DNA from: Acidobacteriota bacterium
GTDB taxonomy: Bacteria > Acidobacteriota > Terriglobia > Terriglobales > Acidobacteriaceae
Assembly (NCBI GenBank): GCA_021802085.1
Contig: JAKAAZ010000205.1
Location: forward strand, 1 to 6,352
Direction of reading: 5' to 3'
Length of the DNA stretch: 6,352 nt
Part shown: positions 1 through 5,323 of the stretch, one piece after another
Numbering within the stretch: the first letter of the stretch is position 1
How the letters are laid out: every line of letters starts with the position of its first letter
Translations under genes and position numbers: made by a program
Notes under the pieces: generated by a model
Database searches by the model: none
Seen by the model: only the letters and a program-made list of their open reading frames with translations
Told to the model about the DNA's origin: nothing

Positions 1-760
1 GGGACTGGCGCGGACCCGGACATGGAGCTGCGCGATGAGATCCAGCGCATTGCCCTGGAGTTCAGCTATTACGGCAGCCGGGAATTGCACGAGCGGGGCT
101 GGCGCGTGAACCGCAAGAAGGTGCAGCGGCTGATGCGCGAGGACAATCTGCTCTGTCTGCGCAAGCGCCGGTTCGTCGTGACCACCGACTCCAACCATCC
201 TCTGCCGGTGTATCCGAACTTGGCGCAGAACCTGGTGTTGACGGGCATCGACCAGCTATGGCGAGCCGATATCACCTATGTCCGGCTGGAAACGGAGTTC
301 GTCTATCTGGCGGTGGTCTTGGATGCGTTTTCGCGCAAAGTCATCGGCTGGGCGCTGGACCGCACGCTGGAGGCGAGCCTAACCATCGAAGCCTTGCAAA
401 TGGCGCTCAGAACGCGGAAGCCGACTCCCGGCATGCTGCATCACTCCGACCGTGGCGTGCAGTATGCTGCGGGAGATTACACCGACCTGCTCAAGGCCCA
501 TGGCATCCAGATCAGCATGAGCCGTCGAAGGCAATCCCTACGACAACGCCCAGTGCGAGTCGTTCATGAAAACGCTCAAGTACGAGGAAGTCTATCGCAA
601 CGAATACCGCGACCTGGCCGAGGCCCGCGCCCAGATCGGCGCGTTCCTGGAAAAGGTCTACAACCAAAAGCGCCTGCACTCGGCGCTGGGCTACCTGCCT
701 CCGGCCAGGTTCGAGGCACAACTGGCAGCGAGAATTTGGAGGCGGCTGCGCCGCAACTGA
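1..760 (+). pseudogene. IS3-family transposase OrfB, 5'-partial and frameshifted
   Basis: OrfB is the catalytic DDE transposase (rve integrase fold) of IS3 elements. The frame is open from base 1, with an internal ATG at 22, so the true start is upstream. Motifs in order are an HTH_21-like stretch (RVNRKKVQRLMRE), first Asp in WRADITYV, second Asp in HHSDRGVQY, and Glu in QCESFMKT, then the typical C-terminus YNQKRLHSALGY. An extra A at 528/529 breaks the frame: frame 1 reads to MSRRR, while dropping one A restores MSRRGNPYDNAQCE and continues in frame 2 to the TGA at 758-760. In the repaired protein the second Asp and the Glu are separated by 35 residues, the canonical spacing. The segment YYGSRELHERGW also seems about four residues shorter than the usual YYGxRRITxEL form, suggesting a small in-frame deletion. 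The gene is probably inactive, unless the extra base is a sequencing error. Confidence 0.93.
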
Positions 761-1002
761 TCGGATGAGTTTTCTTAGGCATCGGCGATCTATCGTCCAG
801 TGGGGTTTTCCGCCGGAGACGGAGCTTTGCTGGCACCATCCCCGGCCGCTCACCGTCTCGATGAGTCGCAGCCGGCTATTCCTCCGCGGGTCGGTCTCCA
901 CCGGAGCCCGCTTCCGCTTCACCGGTTGTGCTCAGCATGCTGTACAGTGGTCCTGCCGGTCGACGATTTTGCAGCGAACGGCGAACAGTGTCTTAACTGT
1001 TT
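761..1002 (+). other. IS tail without a credible gene
   Basis: Between the transposase stop and the candidate IS end there are about 240 bp. Frames starting at 765 and 800 are open across it, but they lack a ribosome binding site, have Arg/Ser/His-rich translations with no domain, and run past the presumed IS end into flanking DNA. I see a 10-bp palindrome (CAGCATGCTG, 933-942) and nothing else of note. A tail of this length after orfB is unusual for IS3 elements, whose right end normally lies close to the stop codon. Confidence 0.45.
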
Positions 1003-1020
1003 GTGTCAGCCCAGGGGACA
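1003..1020 (+). repeat. Candidate right terminal inverted repeat of the IS
   Basis: The stretch GTGTCAGCCCAGGGGACA ends in ACA, so its complement starts TGTCCCCTGGGCTGAC, a shape expected for an IS3-family end. The matching left end is outside the window. IS3 elements usually duplicate 3-4 bp of target, so the predicted duplication would be ACC or ACCC (1021-1024). The call rests on shape and on the apparent gene interruption next to it. Confidence 0.3.
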
Positions 1021-1146
1021 ACCCCAAACAGATTTGCCGACAATCTCCTGGACATGTACATCCGTATCCTCTCCATCGGCCACCGCAGCAAAGATGAACA
1101 TGCTAAACAAAATGACACAGATCGCACGCGTGATTTTTTCCTTCAG
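1021..1146 (-). pseudogene. Possible remnant of an exported protein, cut by the IS
   Basis: On the minus strand, a frame read from about 1146 gives a basic start (LKEKITR), then a hydrophobic stretch (AICVILFSMFIFAAVA) and an acidic polar segment (DGEDTDVHVQEIVGKSVWG). This is the layout of a signal peptide with a plausible cleavage after AVA. The frame then enters the presumed IS end and stops a few codons later (CPLG, TGA). No good start codon is visible: the ATG at 1239 lies too far upstream and its frame runs through a hairpin, and the Leu codon at 1146 is CTG. The translation may be chance. If real, it is the 5' end of a small secreted or periplasmic protein gene interrupted by the transposon. 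Family unknown. Confidence 0.3.
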
Positions 1147-1167
1147 CGTAGAAGGAGAGCGGAGCTG

Positions 1168-1198
1168 GCGTGGCCGTTCTATCCAAGAACGACCACGC
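1168..1198 (-). terminator. Strong hairpin downstream of osmC, terminator-like without U-tract
   Basis: Arms GCGTGG-C-CGTTCT and AGAACG-A-CCACGC flank a 5-nt loop (ATCCA on the plus strand). On the plus strand the stem has one C/A mismatch, but on the minus strand that pair becomes U-G, giving 13 continuous pairs. This polarity suggests that the hairpin acts in minus-strand RNA, 70 nt past the osmC stop. No T-run follows on the minus strand, so a classic intrinsic terminator is not shown; it could protect the 3' end or mark Rho-dependent termination. Confidence 0.4.
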
Positions 1199-1268
1199 AG
1201 GAGGAAATTGGCCAGTCTACAGGGGTAGAAGAAGAGCATTCAAAAGCGGCAGCGGACAATCGCCACAC

Positions 1269-1694
1269 TCAGGCCAATTGGGCATCCAGGGTGATTTCGG
1301 CTGCCTTCAACAGGCGCGAGATGGGGCAATTGATCTTCGCTTCATTCGCCGCGGTCGCAAAGGCCTCTTTGCTGGCGCCCGGCACTTTCGCGCGCGTGGT
1401 CAGATGGATCTTGGTGACGGTCGGACCGCCCTGGAGCATTTCAAGCGTAACTTCCGCAGTGGTTTCCAGCGAGTCTGGTGTCAGCTTCGCATTGGTCAGT
1501 TGGCTGCTTAATGCCATGGTGAAACAGCCGGCGTGAGCGGCGGCAATCAACTCTTCCGGGTTGGTTCCTTTGCCATCTTCAAAGCGTGTATGAAAGGAGT
1601 ATGCGGTATTTTTCAGCACTCCGCTCTCAGTAGAAATGGTACCTTTGCCTTCTTTCAGCGTGCCGTGCCAGACTGCGCTTGCTTTGCGTTGCAT
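1269..1694 (-). CDS. osmC: OsmC family peroxiredoxin
   Basis: OsmC is a cytoplasmic thiol peroxidase of the OsmC/Ohr family that reduces organic hydroperoxides and is often induced by osmotic or stationary-phase stress. The protein has 141 residues, the normal size. Both catalytic cysteines are visible: Cys57 in AAAHAGCFTMALS and Cys123 in INCPISRLLKAAEITLD. The family stretch TRFEDGKGTNPEELI (37-50) includes Arg37, the partner Arg of the active site. Residues 18-27 (GTISTESGVL) and the C-terminal ITLDAQL also match E. coli OsmC closely, so I place it in the OsmC rather than the Ohr branch. The ATG start is supported by TAAGGAG 8 nt upstream. It lies 144 bp downstream of the histidine kinase on the same strand, and its own upstream palindrome suggests separate control. 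The stress role fits the neighbouring Kdp-type system, but a direct link is inference. Confidence 0.94.
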   Translation of the reverse strand: MQRKASAVWHGTLKEGKGTISTESGVLKNTAYSFHTRFEDGKGTNPEELIAAAHAGCFTMALSSQLTNAKLTPDSLETTAEVTLEMLQGGPTVTKIHLTTRAKVPGASKEAFATAANEAKINCPISRLLKAAEITLDAQLA

Positions 1695-1702
1695 ATGTAG
1701 TT

Positions 1703-1709
1703 CTCCTTA
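1703..1709 (-). promoter_or_regulatory. Ribosome binding site of osmC
   Basis: On the minus strand TAAGGAG sits 8 nt before the ATG at 1694. It is a near-perfect Shine-Dalgarno sequence and fixes the osmC start. It is much stronger than anything ahead of the two divergent kinase genes. Confidence 0.85.
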
Positions 1710-1723
1710 GGTTGTGATCCTAA
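1707..1723 (-). promoter_or_regulatory. Small inverted repeat overlapping the osmC ribosome binding site
   Basis: The arms TTAGG (1707-1711) and CCTAA (1719-1723) are separated by 7 nt. On the minus-strand transcript the second arm (CCTAA) enters the Shine-Dalgarno, so pairing would partly hide it; in DNA the repeat could instead be an operator half-site pair. Arms of only 5 bp can occur by chance. Confidence 0.25.
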
Positions 1724-1743
1724 AATTTGGATGCAGGTACGAT

Positions 1744-1757
1744 GGGGAACGTTCCCC
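1744..1757. promoter_or_regulatory. Perfect 14-bp palindrome upstream of osmC, candidate operator
   Basis: GGGGAACGTTCCCC is a perfect palindrome with no spacer, about 50 bp upstream of the osmC start and 82 bp past the kinase stop. It has no loop, so it is more likely a dimeric protein site in DNA than an RNA hairpin, and no T-run follows in either direction. I see no clear -10/-35 pair around it. The regulator is unknown; OsmC/Ohr genes are often controlled by peroxide-sensing MarR-type repressors, but I do not recognise this as a known OhrR site. Apart from a GC-rich inverted repeat next to the kinase stop (1819-1838), the rest of 1695-1838 holds nothing I can name. Confidence 0.35.
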
Positions 1758-1838
1758 GTCTTCGGCTGCCTGCGGTCGAACCTTCAGACTATCAGTCCCA
1801 TCGTTCCTCGGCCAAGGGCCGGCGGACGCGTGTGCCGG

Positions 1839-3305
1839 TCAACTACTCGGTTCCGGCATGTGCGGCTGAAGCGGCAACTCAAACGAGAAGACGGAACCGT
1901 GTCCGACTTGACTGGTTACGGTGATTTTGCCGCCATGCGCTTCCACGATGGCCTTGGCGATGGCCAGTCCCATTCCAGTTCCGTGGACCTTGTAGCGTTG
2001 TCCTGGGCCGCGGTAAAACTTGTCGAAGATAAAGCTCTTTTCCAGCATCCCGATTCCAACTCCACGATCGGCCACGCTGACGACAACCGCGTCCTTAGTC
2101 TGTTCCGCGCTGATGCAGACAGGGCTGCCGGGAAGCGAGTATTTTGCGGCGTTTTCCAGCAGATGATGGAGGACTTTTTCGATCATGCGCAAGTCGAACA
2201 GGACAGGTTGCAGGTTGTTCGGTAGACGCACGCTTATGGGATGGGAGGCAACGACTTCCTGGGCATTCTTGACCGATAGATCGACAAGTTCCTGGATCGG
2301 GTGAAGTTGCAGGTCCAATTGCACTTCATGGGCATCCAACTGCGCCATTTCGACAGCTTCTTCAATCAAACGGTTCAGGCGTCCACTTTCCTCGTCAATG
2401 ATGGCGAGCAGCTCGTTTCGTTCCTGCTCTGTCAACTGCAGTTGTGAACGCAGGCTGCTGACGGCCCCCATAATGGAGGTGAGAGGCGTCCGCAGCTCAT
2501 GGGTCACGGAATCCAGTAGTGCGCTTCGGATCTGTTCACTTTCTCGCGCGGCTTCTGTTTTTCCCAGCTGCTCGACGGCTCCGGCTCGTTCCACGGCGAT
2601 GGCCACCATGCTGCCCAAGGCCTCCAAACTCTGCCGCGACGGCCTTTTGCCCAGAATCCCCAGTGCGCCAATGGGACGCACGCCCATCATGAGCGGGATC
2701 AGAGTTATTCCCGTCTCATCATTTCTCTGAATGTCGCGTTCGTGGGAGGCGGCGCGGAGCATCTCATCGCCGATCCGCTCACTGCTTCTACCGGAATGGT
2801 AGATGCGGCCTCGGGCAGTGACCAGCAGAGCAGCGCCCTCTATAAAGAACGTGGCCGTAATGATCTGGGGAATGGAATTCAACAGGTCGAGGATATTGTC
2901 GGTGGCCAGCAACTGCCGACTGAAGTCGTACAGACGCTCCATTTCGATTCTTTGACTTTTGGCCTCTTTGGCTTCATCCCGGGCACGGTCGGAGAGACGG
3001 CTGGACAGGATTGCGGTGATGAGGAACGCGCCGAGAGAAACCCAGTTCTCCGGATCGGCGACAGTGAATTTTCCAATCGGAGGAAGAAAGAAAAAATTTA
3101 ACGCCAGGGTGGAAAGGACTGAAGTGAAGATGGCGTTGGAAAGTCCCCATTGCCCTGCAATAAATAGAACGTATAACAATAAAGTAAGAGCTACTGTGGT
3201 GTGATTGACATGCAGCAGGGAAAAATATATCCAGACAATCACGGCGACCACGAGCGCGGACGCTGCGTAACGAACCACCGGAGATGTTCTATGCGGCAAC
3301 ACCAT
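1839..3305 (-). CDS. Membrane histidine kinase equivalent to the C-terminal half of KdpD
   Basis: This 488-residue protein has four hydrophobic segments at about 11-31, 36-50, 56-76 and 88-103 (the DUF4118-type KdpD membrane region), then an Arg-rich and coiled linker (103-125), a GAF-like domain (about 125-245), a HisKA domain with phospho-acceptor His269 in DSVTHELRTPLTSI, and an HATPase domain with N box LLENAAKY (Asn385), G1 DRGVGIG (413-417), FDKF (428-430) and G2 GTGMGLA (442-448). It should autophosphorylate and pass phosphate to a response regulator, presumably the KdpE-type protein nearby. It lacks the KdpD and USP input domains, which are encoded by the divergent gene. The frame stays open upstream to 4043, but that part is antisense to the KdpD-domain gene and shows no domain, so I start at ATG 3305, directly before the first membrane segment. 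The ribosome binding site is weak (GAG, 10 nt upstream). osmC lies downstream on the same strand. Confidence 0.9.
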   Translation of the reverse strand: MVLPHRTSPVVRYAASALVVAVIVWIYFSLLHVNHTTVALTLLLYVLFIAGQWGLSNAIFTSVLSTLALNFFFLPPIGKFTVADPENWVSLGAFLITAILSSRLSDRARDEAKEAKSQRIEMERLYDFSRQLLATDNILDLLNSIPQIITATFFIEGAALLVTARGRIYHSGRSSERIGDEMLRAASHERDIQRNDETGITLIPLMMGVRPIGALGILGKRPSRQSLEALGSMVAIAVERAGAVEQLGKTEAARESEQIRSALLDSVTHELRTPLTSIMGAVSSLRSQLQLTEQERNELLAIIDEESGRLNRLIEEAVEMAQLDAHEVQLDLQLHPIQELVDLSVKNAQEVVASHPISVRLPNNLQPVLFDLRMIEKVLHHLLENAAKYSLPGSPVCISAEQTKDAVVVSVADRGVGIGMLEKSFIFDKFYRGPGQRYKVHGTGMGLAIAKAIVEAHGGKITVTSQVGHGSVFSFELPLQPHMPEPSS

Positions 3306-3311
3306 TACAAT
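3306..3311 (+). promoter_or_regulatory. Possible -10 element for the kdpD-half/kdpE operon
   Basis: TACAAT matches TATAAT at five of six bases and lies in the 27-bp gap between the divergent start codons. It predicts a start of transcription near 3318 and a leader of about 15 nt before the ATG at 3333. No good -35 is seen 15-18 bp upstream (3283-3288 reads GATGTT), so an activator would be needed. I found no convincing promoter for the minus-strand kinase; it must lie inside the 5' end of the plus-strand gene. Confidence 0.25.
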
Positions 3312-3332
3312 TCTACTCAGGTCGCGTAAGCT

Positions 3333-4481
3333 ATGAGCCCACAAATCGGAAACATAAAGCCGATCAAGACGCCTGAGCAATGGCTGGAAACAGCCGCTCC
3401 GGAAAAGACGGCGGGGATTTTCAAGGTCTTTCTGGGCTATGCCCCTGGCGTTGGCAAAACGTTCAACATGCTGAGCGAAGCCATCCGGCGCAGTAAACGC
3501 GGCGAAGATGTGGTAATCGGATTCGTTGAGACACATCAACGTCCTCGCGTGATCGAGTTGGCCGGCCAGATGGAGGCGGTTCCGACTCGGCGTGTCGAAT
3601 ATAAGGGCACATTTTTTGAAGAGCTTGATCTGGACGCCGTGCTGTCTAGAAAGCCGACAGTAGTGGTAATCGATGAACTGGCGCACACGAACATTCCAGG
3701 AAGCAAGCACGAAAAACGCTATGAGGATGTGCTGGAGCTGCTGCAGAACCGCATCGATGTTCTTTCCGCGCTGAACGTACAGCACGTCGAAAGCGTGGCT
3801 CCCACAGTGCAGAGCATTACGGGCATTACCGTGCGTGAAACGGTGCCGGACTGGGTGCTGGACCGGGCCGACGAAGTGGTTTTGGTCGACGTCACTCCCG
3901 AAGCGTTGCAAACCCGGATGCGCCGCGGGGACATTTATCCAGCCGAACGCATTGAGCGGTCTCTGGCCAATTTCTTCCGCCGGGGAAACCTCCTCGCGCT
4001 GCGCGAGTTGGCGCTGAAGCGCGTCACCCATGCTGTCGATCAAAATTTAGACGCGTACCTGCGCCGCAAGCAGCTCGGCCAGGATTGGATGGTACAGGAG
4101 CGAGTGGCGGTGTGCGTCAGTTCGAATCCGGCCTCGCAGCAGCTGATTGCGCGCGGCGCGCGCATGGCCGAAGGCATGGACGCCGAATTTTATATTTTGC
4201 ATGTAGACTTACCCGACGACGCAAGTGAAGAGAAGAGCCGGAACCTGGCGGCCAATCTGCGCTTTGCGGAGAACCTTTCGGCCAGGATTTTTCGTTTGCA
4301 GGGCGGGAAGGTTGCCACCACTCTAGGGGAGTTTGTGAGGGAACACCGCATCACGCAGATCATCCTGGGCCGGTCGGCGGTTCGCGGCTGGGGAAACTAT
4401 CGCTACTTCATGGCAATTCAGCGGCTGCTTCGTGAAGCGCCCCATGTGGATGTCCATATTGTGACGCAAGAGCAGCATTGA
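3333..4481 (+). CDS. kdpD: Stand-alone KdpD N-terminal domain protein (KdpD ATP-binding + USP)
   Basis: This 382-residue soluble protein corresponds to the cytoplasmic N-terminal part of the K+/osmotic sensor KdpD. The KdpD domain (about 27-235) carries a Walker A-type loop GYAPGVGKT (35-43), FVETHQRP (64-71), a Walker B-like VVVIDELAHTN (110-120), NVQHVES (148-154), VRETVPD (167-173), VVLVDVTPE (182-190) and RRGNLLALRELALKR (216-230). A universal-stress-protein-like domain follows (about 255-380: ERVAVCVSSN, FYILHVD, ITQIILGRS). It stops there, with no membrane, GAF or kinase domain. Short KdpD forms of about this size are known from cyanobacteria such as Anabaena, so the form has precedent. 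It probably regulates the divergent membrane kinase by direct contact, an inference. kdpE follows after 6 bp, almost certainly in one operon. The start is the first ATG with a sensible N-terminus; the ribosome binding site is poor. Confidence 0.93.
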   Translation: MSPQIGNIKPIKTPEQWLETAAPEKTAGIFKVFLGYAPGVGKTFNMLSEAIRRSKRGEDVVIGFVETHQRPRVIELAGQMEAVPTRRVEYKGTFFEELDLDAVLSRKPTVVVIDELAHTNIPGSKHEKRYEDVLELLQNRIDVLSALNVQHVESVAPTVQSITGITVRETVPDWVLDRADEVVLVDVTPEALQTRMRRGDIYPAERIERSLANFFRRGNLLALRELALKRVTHAVDQNLDAYLRRKQLGQDWMVQERVAVCVSSNPASQQLIARGARMAEGMDAEFYILHVDLPDDASEEKSRNLAANLRFAENLSARIFRLQGGKVATTLGEFVREHRITQIILGRSAVRGWGNYRYFMAIQRLLREAPHVDVHIVTQEQH

Positions 4482-4487
4482 GCGGAC

Positions 4488-5234
4488 ATGACGGATCAAG
4501 CAACAACACCGCGCGATAGTACTGACCCAGCGAAAATCCTGATCGTCGATGACGAGCCGCAAATTACCCGCGTCGTCTCCATGGCATGTACCGCGCAGGG
4601 ATACCAGGTTCGATCCGCGGCGGACGGAGAATCCGCGCTGGCCATATTGATCGATTGGCCAGCCGAGCTGATCATCACCGATCTGGCCATGCCCAAGCTG
4701 GACGGCGTGGAACTCTGCCGCGCCATACGAAAGCAATCCAATGTTCCCATCCTGGTGTTGTCTGTGCGCAACCAGGAGAAGATGAAGGTCGAGGCACTGG
4801 ACGCCGGAGCCGACGACTATGTGACCAAGCCGTTCCAGATCAATGAGCTTCTGGCTAGAATTCGCGCGGTCTTGCGGCGATCCAGCCACACAGCCGCGAA
4901 AGACAAGAATGCGGAAGCGACGCTGGGGGATTTCCGTATCGACCCAGCTTCGCGGCAGGTTTTTGTACGAGGGGCAGAAGTCCATCTGACACCGAAGGAA
5001 TTTGATCTGCTCCATGCCATGTCGCGCTACCCTGATCGGGTCGTCACCCGGCGCACGCTGATGGTGGCGGTCTGGGGCGGTTACAACATAGACCAGCCGG
5101 AATCGCTGCGCGTCCTGATTGGGCAGCTCCGCCGGAAGATTGAACCGGGCGAAAAGCCGCACTACATCCTGACCGAACCCTGGGTTGGATACCGCTTTGT
5201 TCCGGAAGGGGTCCAGGCCGCCTCGTCCTTATAA
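4488..5234 (+). CDS. kdpE: KdpE-type response regulator (OmpR/PhoB family)
   Basis: This 248-residue DNA-binding response regulator has a receiver domain (about 16-130) with acidic pair Asp21-Asp22, phospho-acceptor Asp65 (LIITDLAMPKLDG), Ser92 at the conserved Ser/Thr position (LVLSVRN) and Lys114 (YVTKPF). A winged-helix OmpR/PhoB-type output domain follows (about 145-240: LTPKEFDLLHAM, VVTRRTLMVAVWG, SLRVLIGQLRRKIE, GYRFVPE). All phosphotransfer residues are present. KdpE activates the kdp K+-uptake operon in response to KdpD; the assignment here comes from the family and from the adjacent KdpD-domain gene. It has 15-16 residues of polar sequence before the receiver core. The start ATG is 6 bp after the preceding stop, with only GAGCGG as a weak ribosome binding site, so translational coupling is likely. 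The 11-bp repeats 2 bp after its stop are a probable target of this protein. Confidence 0.92.
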   Translation: MTDQATTPRDSTDPAKILIVDDEPQITRVVSMACTAQGYQVRSAADGESALAILIDWPAELIITDLAMPKLDGVELCRAIRKQSNVPILVLSVRNQEKMKVEALDAGADDYVTKPFQINELLARIRAVLRRSSHTAAKDKNAEATLGDFRIDPASRQVFVRGAEVHLTPKEFDLLHAMSRYPDRVVTRRTLMVAVWGGYNIDQPESLRVLIGQLRRKIEPGEKPHYILTEPWVGYRFVPEGVQAASSL

Positions 5235-5236
5235 CT

Positions 5237-5266
5237 TTCTTACGATCTTCTTACGCACTTTTTACT
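5237..5266 (+). promoter_or_regulatory. Three tandem 11-bp direct repeats, candidate KdpE box
   Basis: TTCTTACG occurs at 5237-5244 and again identically at 5248-5255; a degenerate third copy TTTTTACT follows at 5259-5266. The core TTAC therefore recurs at 5240, 5251 and 5262, exactly 11 bp apart. OmpR/PhoB-family regulators, including KdpE, bind tandem direct repeats with about one helical turn spacing, placed over or next to the -35 region. The box lies just after kdpE and ahead of the porin gene, so autologous KdpE activation of the porin transcript is the simplest reading. No footprint evidence is available from sequence alone. Confidence 0.6.
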
Positions 5267-5287
5267 TCGGGTCTTGTGAACTAATCC
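5259..5287 (+). promoter_or_regulatory. Candidate activator-dependent promoter for the porin gene
   Basis: The third 11-bp repeat provides a poor -35 (TTTTTA, 5259-5264); 17 bp later is a -10-like TAATCC (5282-5287). A weak -35 overlapped by the activator box is the arrangement of PhoB-type class II promoters. Transcription would start near 5294, leaving a leader of about 30 nt before the ATG at 5324. Confidence 0.45.
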
Positions 5288-5289
5288 TA

Positions 5290-5310
5290 GGTCGGAAGAA
5301 GCGTCCGATC
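5290..5310 (+). other. Small hairpin in the porin leader
   Basis: GGTCGGA and TCCGATC can form seven pairs (one G-U) around the 7-nt loop AGAAGCG. It would sit at the very 5' end of the predicted transcript, where it could stabilise the mRNA. There is no T-run, so it is not an intrinsic terminator of kdpE. The short stem could be chance. Confidence 0.25.
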
Positions 5311-5323
5311 TGGGCAGGCAATT

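Larger units (their letters stand above)
1..1020 (+). mobile_element. IS3-family insertion sequence, right-hand part
   Basis: This is the 3' part of an IS3-family element; orfA, the start of orfB and the left end lie before the window. It holds the broken orfB transposase and about 260 bp of tail. The right boundary is a guess at 1020, where the sequence CCAGGGGACA reads on the complement as TGTCCCCTGG, and IS3-family elements typically end in TG...CA. The boundary guess is supported by a possible exported-protein reading frame on the minus strand that stops making sense at the same point. The left inverted repeat is not available, so the end cannot be matched. Presence of the IS is secure; its right limit is not. 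Confidence 0.6.

Noticed and set aside
528..529. Programmed ribosomal frameshift within orfB
   Set aside because: There is no slippery A-rich heptamer here, and IS3 frameshifting takes place at the orfA/orfB overlap, which is outside the window.
765..1228. Plus-strand open frames starting at 765 and 800 after the transposase
   Set aside because: They lack a ribosome binding site, have low-complexity basic translations and cross the presumed IS boundary.
1003..1536. Plus-strand open frames of 177 and 113 residues over the osmC region
   Set aside because: They are antisense to osmC, which has a perfect family match and a strong ribosome binding site.
1819..1838. GC-rich inverted repeat (CCGGC/GCCGG) directly after the kinase stop as an intrinsic terminator
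   Set aside because: The stem is 5 bp with a 10-nt loop and no T-run follows on the minus strand; in this GC-rich stretch it is likely chance.
1727..3204. Several plus-strand open frames of 65-164 residues over the kinase gene
   Set aside because: They are shadows of the minus-strand kinase, with no motif of their own.
3306..4043. Upstream extension of the histidine kinase frame on the minus strand, giving a 734-residue protein
   Set aside because: It is fully antisense to the KdpD-domain gene, whose motifs are unmistakable on the plus strand. The extension has no domain or membrane pattern, and the kinase homology begins at the ATG at 3305.
4323..5162. 279-residue minus-strand open frame opposite kdpE
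   Set aside because: It has no recognisable domain and is antisense to a clear response regulator; long antisense frames are common in GC-rich coding DNA.
5237..5266. Short tandem repeats as a possible CRISPR or microsatellite
   Set aside because: Units of 11 bp with three copies and a degenerate third unit fit a response-regulator box; CRISPR repeats are longer and separated by unique spacers.
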